A stretch of 28,424 nt of DNA from positions 1 through 28,424 of the forward strand of contig DATCYZ010000114.1 of NCBI GenBank assembly GCA_036526195.1. The letters are read 5' to 3'. Shown here one piece after another: positions 17,510 to 25,961 of this stretch. Numbering within the stretch: position 1 is the first letter of the stretch; each line of letters begins with the position of its first letter. The notes under the pieces are model-generated. The model ran no database searches. It worked only from the letters and a program-made list of their open reading frames with translations, and was not told where the DNA came from. Source of the stretch: DATCYZ01 sp036526195. GTDB lineage: Bacteria > Pseudomonadota > Gammaproteobacteria > Burkholderiales > SG8-39. A program made the position numbers and the translations under genes.

Positions 17510-18076
17510 ATGTCAAAAGTCTCCGCAGTCGATCTCCGTGTCGGCAACCTGCTCGAATGGGACAAGCGCGTCTGGCGCATCCTCAAGTGCTACCACGTGC
17601 ACGTCGGCGGGCGCGGCGGTGCCTTCATGCAGGTGGAGATGAAGGACATCGAGGCCGGCACCAAGACCAACCAGCGCTTTCGCACCGAAGACAAGGTCGA
17701 GCGCGCCTTTGTCGAGACGCGGCAGATGGAGTACCTGTACCAGGACGGCGACAGCTACGTTTTCATGGACAAGGAAAACTACGAGCAGCTGCCGCTGTCG
17801 AGCGAGTTCCTCGAGGGCCAGACCGGCTACCTGCTGCCGAACACCGAATTGCAGATCAACTTCTACAACGGCCGCGCAATCGGCATCGAACTGCCGCAGG
17901 CCGTGGTGCTGACGGTCGCCGACACCGAGCCGGGCATCAAGAACGCCACCGCAACCACCTCGTTCAAGCAGGCAACGATGGAAACCGGGCTGGTGGTGCT
18001 GGTGCCGCCGTTCGTCAACAACGGCGAGAAAATCAAGGTTAGCACCAACGACGGCACCTACATGGAGCGTGCCTGA
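17510..18076 (+). CDS. efp: Elongation factor P, alphaproteobacterial-like with Arg at the loop tip
   Basis: This 188-residue EF-P should bind between ribosomal P and E sites and relieve stalling at consecutive prolines. It has the KOW-like N-terminal domain followed by two OB domains, ending in TNDGTYMERA. The wording (GGAFMQVEMKDIEAGTKTNQRFRTEDKVE, VLVPPFVNNGEKIKV) resembles alphaproteobacterial EF-P more than the rhamnosylated EF-P usual in Betaproteobacteria. The tip of domain I, normally PGKGGAF with a modifiable Lys in this branch, reads VGGRGGAF with Arg35. In Pseudomonas and Neisseria a tip Arg is rhamnosylated by EarP, often encoded nearby, but no earP is adjacent here. It sits divergent from uvrC and convergent with nagZ. 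Confidence 0.94.
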   Translation: MSKVSAVDLRVGNLLEWDKRVWRILKCYHVHVGGRGGAFMQVEMKDIEAGTKTNQRFRTEDKVERAFVETRQMEYLYQDGDSYVFMDKENYEQLPLSSEFLEGQTGYLLPNTELQINFYNGRAIGIELPQAVVLTVADTEPGIKNATATTSFKQATMETGLVVLVPPFVNNGEKIKVSTNDGTYMERA

Positions 18077-18116
18077 GCCTGCAGTCTCCCGGCCCGGCAC
18101 CGGTTCTGCCCATATA

Positions 18117-18132
18117 GTAACATATATGTTAC
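18117..18132. repeat. AT-rich perfect 16-bp palindrome between efp and nagZ
   Basis: GTAACATATATGTTAC is its own reverse complement and lies in the 87-bp gap between the convergent efp and nagZ genes. It is strikingly AT-rich for this genome. There is no T-tract that would make a typical intrinsic terminator, although it might act as a short bidirectional stop. Otherwise it looks like a binding site for a dimeric DNA-binding protein. Confidence 0.7.
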
Positions 18133-18163
18133 CAATACTGCGGAGCCGGCGCGCCTTCGGCCC

Positions 18164-19186
18164 TCAGGCCGCGGCCGCCAGCGCCGGCAGCGCCTCCCGG
18201 TAGGCCACGCTTTTGCGCAGGTCGCGTCCGCCGCGCGCGCGCATGCGTTCGGCGCGCTCAGGCGTTGCCATCGCGAGCTCCCCGAGCGACGCCAGCAGGC
18301 GGTCCTGCCCCGTCGGGTCATTGCACAGCAGGACCATGTCGCAGCCCGCGGCAAGCGCGGCGCGCGCGCGTTCCGGGATCCCGCCCGCGGTGCTGGCGCC
18401 TTCCATCGACAGGTCGTCGCTGAAGATCAGGCCCTCGAAACCGAGTTCGCCGCGCAGCACCGTCTGCAGCCAGAACGCCGAATAGCCCGCGGGTTCTGCG
18501 TCCGCCTTCGGGTAGATCACGTGCGCCGGCATCACGCCGCCCATGCCGGCCGCGATCGCGGCGGCATACGGCACCATGTCCTTGCGGCGGATCTCGGTCA
18601 GTTCGCGCTCGTCGCGCGGCACGCTGACGTGGGAGTCGAGCGCGGCAAAGCCGTGCCCCGGGAAGTGCTTGCCGACCGCCGCCACCCCGGCGGCGCCGAA
18701 GCCCGAGATCAGCGCGGCCGACAGGCGGCCGACCGCGCCCGGGTCGAAGTGCAGTGCGCGATCGCCAATTACGCTGCTCGAGCCATAGTCGAGGTCCAGC
18801 ACCGGGGCAAAGCTGAAATCGACGCCGTGCGCGGCGAGTTCGGCGCCAATGACATAGCCCGCGGCATGCGCCGCCTTCTCGGCGAGGCCATGGTCGCGAT
18901 CCCAGAGCCGCCCGATCAGCCGCATCGGCGGAATCGCGGTAAACCCCTCGCGGAAGCGCTGCACCCGTCCGCCTTCGTGGTCGACGCACACCAGCAGGGC
19001 CGGGTCGCGCAGCGCCGCGATCTCCGCGGTCAGGGCCTTCAACTGTTCCGCGGACTCGAAGTTGCGCGCGAACAGAATCACCCCCCCGGTTGCCGGGTGG
19101 AGCAGGCGGCGCCGGTCGTCCTCCGTCAGGGCCAGCCCGACCGGGTCCAGCACCACGGGGCCGAGGGGAATCTTCAGTCGTCGCAT
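18164..19186 (-). CDS. nagZ: Beta-N-acetylhexosaminidase NagZ (GH3, cell-wall recycling)
   Basis: This 340-residue cytoplasmic glycosidase removes GlcNAc from muropeptide disaccharides during peptidoglycan recycling. GH3/NagZ motifs are all present: LLVCVDHEGGRVQRF (64-78), the general acid-base loop KHFPGHG...DSHVSVP with Asp184 and His186, and the nucleophile region IFSDDLSMEGA (Asp257/258). Length fits the family. The ATG at 19186 lies 13 nt inside the end of acpS, an overlap that couples the two genes. Its stop faces the efp 3' end across 87 bp. It ends the long minus-strand core operon. Confidence 0.96.
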   Translation of the reverse strand: MRRLKIPLGPVVLDPVGLALTEDDRRRLLHPATGGVILFARNFESAEQLKALTAEIAALRDPALLVCVDHEGGRVQRFREGFTAIPPMRLIGRLWDRDHGLAEKAAHAAGYVIGAELAAHGVDFSFAPVLDLDYGSSSVIGDRALHFDPGAVGRLSAALISGFGAAGVAAVGKHFPGHGFAALDSHVSVPRDERELTEIRRKDMVPYAAAIAAGMGGVMPAHVIYPKADAEPAGYSAFWLQTVLRGELGFEGLIFSDDLSMEGASTAGGIPERARAALAAGCDMVLLCNDPTGQDRLLASLGELAMATPERAERMRARGGRDLRKSVAYREALPALAAAA

Positions 19187-19557
19187 TCGAGGATCACCGT
19201 GGCGCAGGCGAGTGCGCGTTCGTCGCTCATGGAAAGGTGCGCGCGCCGCACGCCGCGTGACTGCAGCAGCGCGCCGAGCGCGGGGGAGAAGCCGAGGTCC
19301 GGGCGGCCGTTGTCCTCGTTCGTGACGCAGAGGTCGTGCCAGTTGGCCGGCGCCCGGATCCCGCTGCCGAGCGCCTTGCCGAACGCCTCCTTGGCGGCAA
19401 ACCGCTTGGCAAGGAAGGCCGCAGGCAGCCGGTGGCTGCGAAAGCGCGACAGTTCCGCGTCGCAGAGGATGCGCCGCGCGAAGCGCTCGCCGTGCCGCGC
19501 CAGCGCCTGTTCGATTCGCCCGATCTCCACCAGGTCGGTACCCACGCCAAAGATCAT
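19174..19557 (-). CDS. acpS: Holo-[acyl-carrier-protein] synthase
   Basis: This 127-residue phosphopantetheinyl transferase moves 4'-phosphopantetheine from CoA to acyl carrier protein. It opens with FGVGTDLVEIGRIE, with the Mg-binding Asp8, and has FLAKRFAAKEAFGKALGSG with Glu57. Both are hallmarks of AcpS-type enzymes, and length is typical. The start overlaps the pdxJ stop by 4 nt (ATGA), and the pdxJ-acpS pair is widely conserved in Proteobacteria. The 3' end overlaps nagZ by 13 nt. Confidence 0.96.
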   Translation of the reverse strand: MIFGVGTDLVEIGRIEQALARHGERFARRILCDAELSRFRSHRLPAAFLAKRFAAKEAFGKALGSGIRAPANWHDLCVTNEDNGRPDLGFSPALGALLQSRGVRRAHLSMSDERALACATVILECDD

Positions 19558-20315
19558 GCGGCGCGCCCCGCGGCGGCGGATTCGACCATCAGGCGCTTCA
19601 TCTCGCGCACCGCATCGCGCATGCCGACGAATACCGCGCGACTGACGATGGCGTGTCCGATGTGCAGTTCGCGCAGTTCGGGCAACCGTGCCACCGGCCC
19701 CACGTTGAAGTAATTCAGCGCGTGGCCGGCGTTGAATCGCATGCGGGCGGCGCGGATCGCGGCCCCGGCGGCGCGGATGCGGGCAAGTTCGGCCTGCACG
19801 GCGGGGCTGTCGGCGTCCCGGCCGCGCGAATGAAAAGCGTGCGCGTAGGGGCCGGTATGCACCTCGCAGACCGAGGCACCGATGCGTGCCGCGGCCTCGA
19901 CCTGCCGCAGGTCGGCGTCGATGAACACCGAGACCACGATGCCGACGCCGGCGAGGCGCGCCACCACCGGCTTCAGCGCCGCTTCCTGCGCCGCGACGTC
20001 CAGCCCGCCTTCGGTGGTGACTTCGTGGCGGCCCTCGGGCACCAGCATGGCCATCTCGGGCCTGAGGCGGGCGGCGATGCCGACCATTTCGTCGGTCGCC
20101 GCCATCTCGAGGTTGAGCTTGATGTGCGTCAGGTCGCGCAGGCGGCGCACGTCCTCGTCCTGGATATGGCGCCGGTCCTCGCGCAGGTGCACGGTAATGC
20201 CGTCGGCGCCCCCGAGGTGGGCTTCCACCGCCGCCCAGACCGGATCGGGCTCATACGTGCGGCGCGCCTGCCGGACGGTGGCCACGTGGTCGATGTTGAC
20301 GCCGAGTTCGATCAT
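19554..20315 (-). CDS. pdxJ: Pyridoxine 5'-phosphate synthase
   Basis: This 253-residue TIM-barrel enzyme condenses 1-deoxyxylulose 5-phosphate with 3-amino-2-oxopropyl phosphate in de novo vitamin B6 synthesis. The N-terminus ELGVNIDHVATVRQARRT contains the invariant NIDH motif (His10). ITVHLREDRRHIQDEDV, LNLEMAATDEM and VSVFIDADLRQVEAAARIGASVCEVHTGPYA follow in order, and the phosphate-binding RFNAGHALNYFNV sits near the C-terminus. It overlaps recO upstream and acpS downstream by 4 nt each, so the three are translated as a coupled set. Confidence 0.97.
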   Translation of the reverse strand: MIELGVNIDHVATVRQARRTYEPDPVWAAVEAHLGGADGITVHLREDRRHIQDEDVRRLRDLTHIKLNLEMAATDEMVGIAARLRPEMAMLVPEGRHEVTTEGGLDVAAQEAALKPVVARLAGVGIVVSVFIDADLRQVEAAARIGASVCEVHTGPYAHAFHSRGRDADSPAVQAELARIRAAGAAIRAARMRFNAGHALNYFNVGPVARLPELRELHIGHAIVSRAVFVGMRDAVREMKRLMVESAAAGRAA

Positions 20316-21037
20316 AGGTCCTGCAACTCCATGAGAATCGCCCGCGTGTGCAATGCCTGTCCACCGAGGCGCTCGGCGATCAGCGCGCGCATCAGGCCGC
20401 GGGATTCCTCGCGCGTGCGACCGTCCGCATAATCGTCCCGCGCCATGTCGAGCAGCGTGCGGCCCTCGACGCGGCAGGCCTCGCGACCCGGCGGTGCCAC
20501 GCCGTTCGTCGCCACCGGACCGCGTTCCGGCTCGTACAGGTAGCGCTGCGACGGGTCGATCGGCGCCCCGCTCTGCACGTCGTGCTCCAGCTGCAAAGCA
20601 TACCCGACCTCGGCCAACAGGCGGCGCTCGAAGCTGCGCAGCACGGTGACCTGCGAGGCGCCCGTGCCCAGTGCTGCGAGGCCCACAGCGTAGGCGTCAT
20701 ACAGCGCCTCGTGCGGGTCGTCGCGCGGCAGCAGGCGCAGCAGCAGTTCGTTCAGGTAGAAGCCGCACATCAGGCCGGTTCCGGCCAGGGCCTGCATGCC
20801 GCCGCCCCATTCGACCGCGGTCAGGGTGCCGAGGTCCGTGCCGCGGCTCCAGTTGAGCCGCAAGGGCCGGAACGCAAGCAGCAGGCCGCGCATCGCCGAG
20901 CGCGGCCGGCGCGCGCCGCGCGCCAGCAGCGCCACGCGCCCGTGCTCGCGCGAGAAGGCCTCCACGATGAGGCTGGTTTCCTTGTAGGCGTACTGGTGGA
21001 GGACGAAGGCCTCCGCCTGCTCGGCGCGGCGCCGCAT
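20312..21037 (-). CDS. recO: DNA repair protein RecO
   Basis: This 241-residue recombination mediator works with RecR to load RecA on SSB-coated single strands. The N-terminal OB fold is recognisable by EAFVLHQYAYKETSLIVEAFSREHGRVALLARGARRPRS. The helical C-terminal part has GFYLNELLLRLLPRDDPHEALYDAYAVGL. As in many proteobacterial RecO proteins, the C-terminal zinc-ribbon cysteines found in Gram-positive homologues are not evident. It begins 8 nt after era and overlaps pdxJ by 4 nt, the usual era-recO-pdxJ order. Confidence 0.94.
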   Translation of the reverse strand: MRRRAEQAEAFVLHQYAYKETSLIVEAFSREHGRVALLARGARRPRSAMRGLLLAFRPLRLNWSRGTDLGTLTAVEWGGGMQALAGTGLMCGFYLNELLLRLLPRDDPHEALYDAYAVGLAALGTGASQVTVLRSFERRLLAEVGYALQLEHDVQSGAPIDPSQRYLYEPERGPVATNGVAPPGREACRVEGRTLLDMARDDYADGRTREESRGLMRALIAERLGGQALHTRAILMELQDL

Positions 21038-21045
21038 GGCAGGGC

Positions 21046-21930
21046 TCAGCCGTAACCGAGGCGGCGCAGGATCTGCTCGTCGTCCGACCAGCCGCTGCGC
21101 ACCTTCACCCAGAGGCCGAGGTACACCTTGCCGCCGAAGAGCTTCTCCAGGTCGCGCCGCGCCTCGGTCCCGATCTTCTTCAGCATCGCGCCGTCCCGGC
21201 CAACGACGATGCCTTTTTGGCTGTCGCGCTCGACCAGGATGCTCGCCTCGATGCGGCGCAGCGCGCCGTCTTCCTTGAAGCTGTCGATCACCACTTCGCA
21301 GCGGTACGGCAGCTCGGCGCCGAGCGTGCGGAACAGCTTCTCGCGCAACGCCTCGGCGGCGAAGAAGCGTTCGTCGCGGTCGGTGAGCTGGTCCACGGGA
21401 TACTGCGCCGGCGCCTCGGGCAGCGCCTCGCGCAGCACGCGCAGCAGCTCGGGCAGGTTGCGCCCGGTGCGCGCGCTCACCGGCACGATGGCGTGGAAGG
21501 CGCGCAGCTTCGAGACTTTCTCGAGGTGCGGCAGCAGGTCGCCCGAGTGCGCGATCCGGTCCACCTTGTTGATCACCGCCACCACGGTGCGGTCTTCCGG
21601 GATGCGCGCAAGCACCGCCCGGTCGCCCGCCAGCACCCGCCCCACCTCCATCACCAGCATCACCACGTCGGTGTCGCGCACCGCCTCGTTCGAGCGTCGC
21701 CCAAGCACCCGGTGAAGCGCGTTCTTCGTGTTCTCCGGCAGGCCCGGCGAATCGACGAAGATCAGCTGCGCGTCATCCGTGGTGATGATGCCGGTGATCA
21801 GGTGACGGGTGGTCTGGGCCCGCGCCGAGACGCTGGAGAGCTTTTGCCCGACCAGGCGGTTGAGCAGGCTGGATTTCCCGGTATTCGGCCGTCCGGCGAT
21901 GCCGATGGTGCCGCAGCGAAACCCGCTCAT
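21046..21930 (-). CDS. era: GTPase Era
   Basis: This 294-residue GTPase binds the 3' end of 16S rRNA and assists small-subunit maturation. GTPase motifs are G1 GRPNTGKSS (13-21; most family members have Val where Thr17 is here), G3 DSPG, G4 NKVD and G5 SAR. A C-terminal KH domain contains GIVVGRDGAMLKKIGTEARRDLEKLFGGKVYLGLWVKV. The ATG at 21930 was chosen because it overlaps the rnc stop by 4 nt (ATGA) and gives the family N-terminus; upstream in-frame sequence is rnc shadow. rnc-era coupling is conserved. Confidence 0.97.
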   Translation of the reverse strand: MSGFRCGTIGIAGRPNTGKSSLLNRLVGQKLSSVSARAQTTRHLITGIITTDDAQLIFVDSPGLPENTKNALHRVLGRRSNEAVRDTDVVMLVMEVGRVLAGDRAVLARIPEDRTVVAVINKVDRIAHSGDLLPHLEKVSKLRAFHAIVPVSARTGRNLPELLRVLREALPEAPAQYPVDQLTDRDERFFAAEALREKLFRTLGAELPYRCEVVIDSFKEDGALRRIEASILVERDSQKGIVVGRDGAMLKKIGTEARRDLEKLFGGKVYLGLWVKVRSGWSDDEQILRRLGYG

Positions 21931-22667
21931 CCCGGCAGCCTCGCAAGCGCGGCGGCGGCGGCATCCTGCTCGGCGCGCTGGCGCGAGGTGCCGTGCCCGG
22001 TGGTGCGCAGCGCGGGCGATTCGACAACGCACTCGACCTCGAAGGTCTGCCGGTGCGCCGCCCCGCGCACCGCCTTGACACGGTACTCGGGCAGCGCCTG
22101 GCGCCGTCCCTGCAGCCACTCCTGCAATCGGGTCTTGGCGTCCTTCAGCGCGGCACCCGGATCAAGCGTCGCCAGCGTCTCGCCGTAGGCCGCGATCACC
22201 GCGGCGCGGGCCCTCGCATAGCCGCCGTCCAGGAAGATCGCGCCGAACACGGCCTCCATGGCATCGGCGAGAATCGAGGGACGCACCCCGTCGGCGCCGA
22301 TGCGCTCGGCGTCCGCCACTTCGATCGAGGCGGCCAGGTCCAGGCGCGCGGCCACTTCGCACAGCGCCTCCTCGCGCACCAGGTCCGCGCGCAGGCGCGT
22401 CAGTTGCCCCTCGGGCAGTTCCGGAAAGCGGGCGCAGAGCAGCTCGGCCATGATGCAGCCGAGCACGCCGTCGCCGAGGAATTCAAGACGTTCGTTGTGG
22501 TGCGCGCCGCGACTGCGGTGCGTCAGCGCCTGTTCGAGCAGACCGCGATCGCCGAAACGATGGCCGAGCCGGGTTTCCAGCCCGGCTGGCGATCGCGCCT
22601 CGCCCGTGGGCCCTGCTGCCGCGCCGCCCGGGGACGGCGACCGATCGGGTTCGGCGCGCGACGACAA
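21927..22667 (-). CDS. rnc: Ribonuclease III (TTG start)
   Basis: This 246-residue double-strand-specific RNase processes rRNA precursors and structured mRNAs. The signature NERLEFLGDGVLG carries Glu59, Glu62 and Asp66, and the second acidic pair, Asp135 and Glu138, lies in ADAMEAVFGAIFLDGG. A double-stranded RNA-binding domain fills the C-terminus (about 175-245). The only plausible start is TTG at 22667. A GGAG lies 11 nt upstream, within the last codons of the DUF4845 gene. The roughly 28 residues before ETRLGHRF are Pro/Gly/Ala-rich and exceed the usual length. The weak start may keep RNase III levels low. Confidence 0.93.
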   Translation of the reverse strand: MSSRAEPDRSPSPGGAAAGPTGEARSPAGLETRLGHRFGDRGLLEQALTHRSRGAHHNERLEFLGDGVLGCIMAELLCARFPELPEGQLTRLRADLVREEALCEVAARLDLAASIEVADAERIGADGVRPSILADAMEAVFGAIFLDGGYARARAAVIAAYGETLATLDPGAALKDAKTRLQEWLQGRRQALPEYRVKAVRGAAHRQTFEVECVVESPALRTTGHGTSRQRAEQDAAAAALARLPG

Positions 22668-22675
22668 GGCGACCG

Positions 22676-23050
22676 CTACTCCTTCGACTGCGCGGCGAAA
22701 TCGATGTAGATGCCGATGTTGGAGAACAGCGGGGTCTCGCTGCGATAGGCAAACGAGATCAGCACTTCACCGCCTTCCTTTGTGATCTCGAGGTCGGCAC
22801 CGGCGATATGCCGGATGTCGTCGATCGCCGCGCGATTGTCGAAGGCCTTGCGGATGTCCGAGACGCTGGCGCCGGCGCGTTCCTGGGCGATCGCAACGAT
22901 CGCCTTCTTCGCAGTCGTGAAATTGAGGTAGACGGGGAACATCTTCATGCCCAGCAGCGCGACGAAGATGACGATGACCGAACCGACCATCAGGCCGCCC
23001 AGGCTGACGCCGGTTTGCCTGCTTCTCATTCCGGGTTGTCTGTTTCCCAT
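22676..23050 (-). CDS. DUF4845 small membrane protein
   Basis: This 124-residue protein lies between lepB and rnc, the place where DUF4845 proteins are found in Beta- and Gammaproteobacteria. A short basic N-terminus with GVSLGGLMVGSVIVIFVALLGMKMFPVY gives one transmembrane helix at about residues 17-37. The rest, including VSDIRKAFDNRAAIDDIRHI and LEITKEGGEVLISFAYRSETPLFSNIGIYIDF, would be periplasmic or cytoplasmic depending on orientation. The ATG at 23050 has GGGAGA 5 nt before it. A start further upstream overlaps lepB and is less likely. Function is unknown; the position suggests a link to the signal-peptidase operon only by linkage. Confidence 0.88.
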   Translation of the reverse strand: MGNRQPGMRSRQTGVSLGGLMVGSVIVIFVALLGMKMFPVYLNFTTAKKAIVAIAQERAGASVSDIRKAFDNRAAIDDIRHIAGADLEITKEGGEVLISFAYRSETPLFSNIGIYIDFAAQSKE

Positions 23051-23072
23051 GTTTTCTCCCGAGGCTTGAAGT

Positions 23073-23861
23073 TCAGCGGAACGAGCCAAAGCGGCCCAGT
23101 TCGTTCAGGTTGAGCCAGATGAAGAACGCCTTGCCGACGATATGCTCGTCCGGCACGAATCCCCAGACACGGCTGTCGCTCGAATTGTCCCGGTTGTCGC
23201 CCATCACGAAGTAATGGCCCGGCGGAACGGTGCATGTCACGCCTTCGGCATTGTAGTTGCAATTGGACGCGAACGGGAACGCCCTGGACTGCGGGAAATA
23301 GGCCGGCGCGTCGGCGTCGATCAGCATGTCGTGCTCGATGGACCCGAGGGTTTCCCGATGGCGCTCGGAGAACTGCATGCGTTCCCGCGAGAGGTAGTCC
23401 TCGAGCTGGCGGACCGGCACCGGATGGCCGTTGATGGCGAGGCGCTTGTTGCGGTACTCCACCCGGTCGCCGGGCAGCCCGACCACGCGCTTGATGTAGT
23501 CGAGGGACGGGTCCGGCGGGTAGCGGAACACCATGACGTCGCCGCGTCCGGGCGAGCCGAGTTCGACCACCTTGCGGTTCACCACCGGCAGGCGGATGCC
23601 GTAGGTGAACTTGTTGACGAGGATGAAGTCGCCCACCAGCAGCGTCGGAATCATCGAGCCCGACGGAATCTTGAAGGGTTCGACGATGAACGAGCGCAGC
23701 ACGAACACCGCCAGGATCACGGGAAAGAAGCTGACCGAGTACTCGACCCACCAGGGTTGCCGGCCCTCGGCAAGGCGCTTCTTCGCGAACCAGATCGAAT
23801 CGATCGCCCACACCGCGCCGGTCAGCACCAGAAGCAGGAACAGAAACAGCGCGAAACTCAT
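23073..23861 (-). CDS. lepB: Signal peptidase I
   Basis: This 262-residue inner-membrane protease removes signal peptides from exported proteins. Two N-terminal hydrophobic segments (about 2-20 and 43-60) anchor it. The catalytic Ser69 lies in KIPSGSMIPTLLVGDFILVNKF, the general-base Lys124 in DYIKRVVGLPGDRVEY, and the conserved GDNRDNSSDSRVWGFVP box is near the C-terminus. A Cys pair in FASNCNYNAEGVTCTVPPG may form the periplasmic disulfide seen in E. coli LepB. It begins 7 nt after lepA, forming the classic lepA-lepB operon. Confidence 0.97.
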   Translation of the reverse strand: MSFALFLFLLLVLTGAVWAIDSIWFAKKRLAEGRQPWWVEYSVSFFPVILAVFVLRSFIVEPFKIPSGSMIPTLLVGDFILVNKFTYGIRLPVVNRKVVELGSPGRGDVMVFRYPPDPSLDYIKRVVGLPGDRVEYRNKRLAINGHPVPVRQLEDYLSRERMQFSERHRETLGSIEHDMLIDADAPAYFPQSRAFPFASNCNYNAEGVTCTVPPGHYFVMGDNRDNSSDSRVWGFVPDEHIVGKAFFIWLNLNELGRFGSFR

Positions 23862-23868
23862 GGCGGAA

Positions 23869-25668
<1,800 letters not shown>

Positions 25669-25671
25669 CAC

Positions 25672-25697
25672 AAAAAAGGGTGCCCGCGGCACCCTTT
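25672..25697 (-). terminator. Intrinsic-terminator hairpin directly before lepA
   Basis: On the minus strand AAAGGGTGCC, a 3-nt loop and GGCACCCTTT form a 10-bp stem (25675-25697), followed by a run of six U residues in total (25672-25677). It lies 14 nt after the stop of the glutaredoxin-like gene. It looks like a true intrinsic terminator for the rseB-degP-glutaredoxin unit. Its U-tract ends 3 nt before the lepA ATG. Confidence 0.8.
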
Positions 25698-25711
25698 ATC
25701 ACCAAGAGCCG

Positions 25712-25951
25712 CTATTTTACCGCAAGCCGTCTGCGCAGGGCGGCCTCGTCGAGGTGGTAGTGGCAGATCTCGCCGCCGTCGGCCGCCACCAGGACCGGGA
25801 CAAGCTCGCCGTAGCGCGCCTCGAGTGCCGGGTCGGCGTCGACATCGCGCTCCTCGAAGCTGAAGGCGAGCTCTCCCTGCAGTCCGCGCAGGGCCCGGGC
25901 CATGTCCTCGCACAGGTGGCACCACGCCCGCCCGTAGAGCACCAGGCGCAC
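25712..25951 (-). CDS. Glutaredoxin-like (DUF836) thioredoxin-fold protein
   Basis: This 79-residue protein starts VLYGRAWCHLCEDM, a glutaredoxin-type beta strand leading into a CxxC site (Cys11 and Cys14). It continues with FEERDVDADPALEARYGELVPVLVAADGG, which contains the conserved cis-Pro (VPVL). It is a minimal thioredoxin fold, probably a cytoplasmic thiol-disulfide protein; the partner is unknown. The start is GTG at 25951, with GAGG 8 nt upstream, 10 nt after the degP stop. This small gene between degP/mucD and lepA is a recurrent feature of betaproteobacterial genomes. A terminator-like hairpin follows. Confidence 0.87.
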   Translation of the reverse strand: MRLVLYGRAWCHLCEDMARALRGLQGELAFSFEERDVDADPALEARYGELVPVLVAADGGEICHYHLDEAALRRRLAVK

Positions 25952-25961
25952 GACGCGCGCC

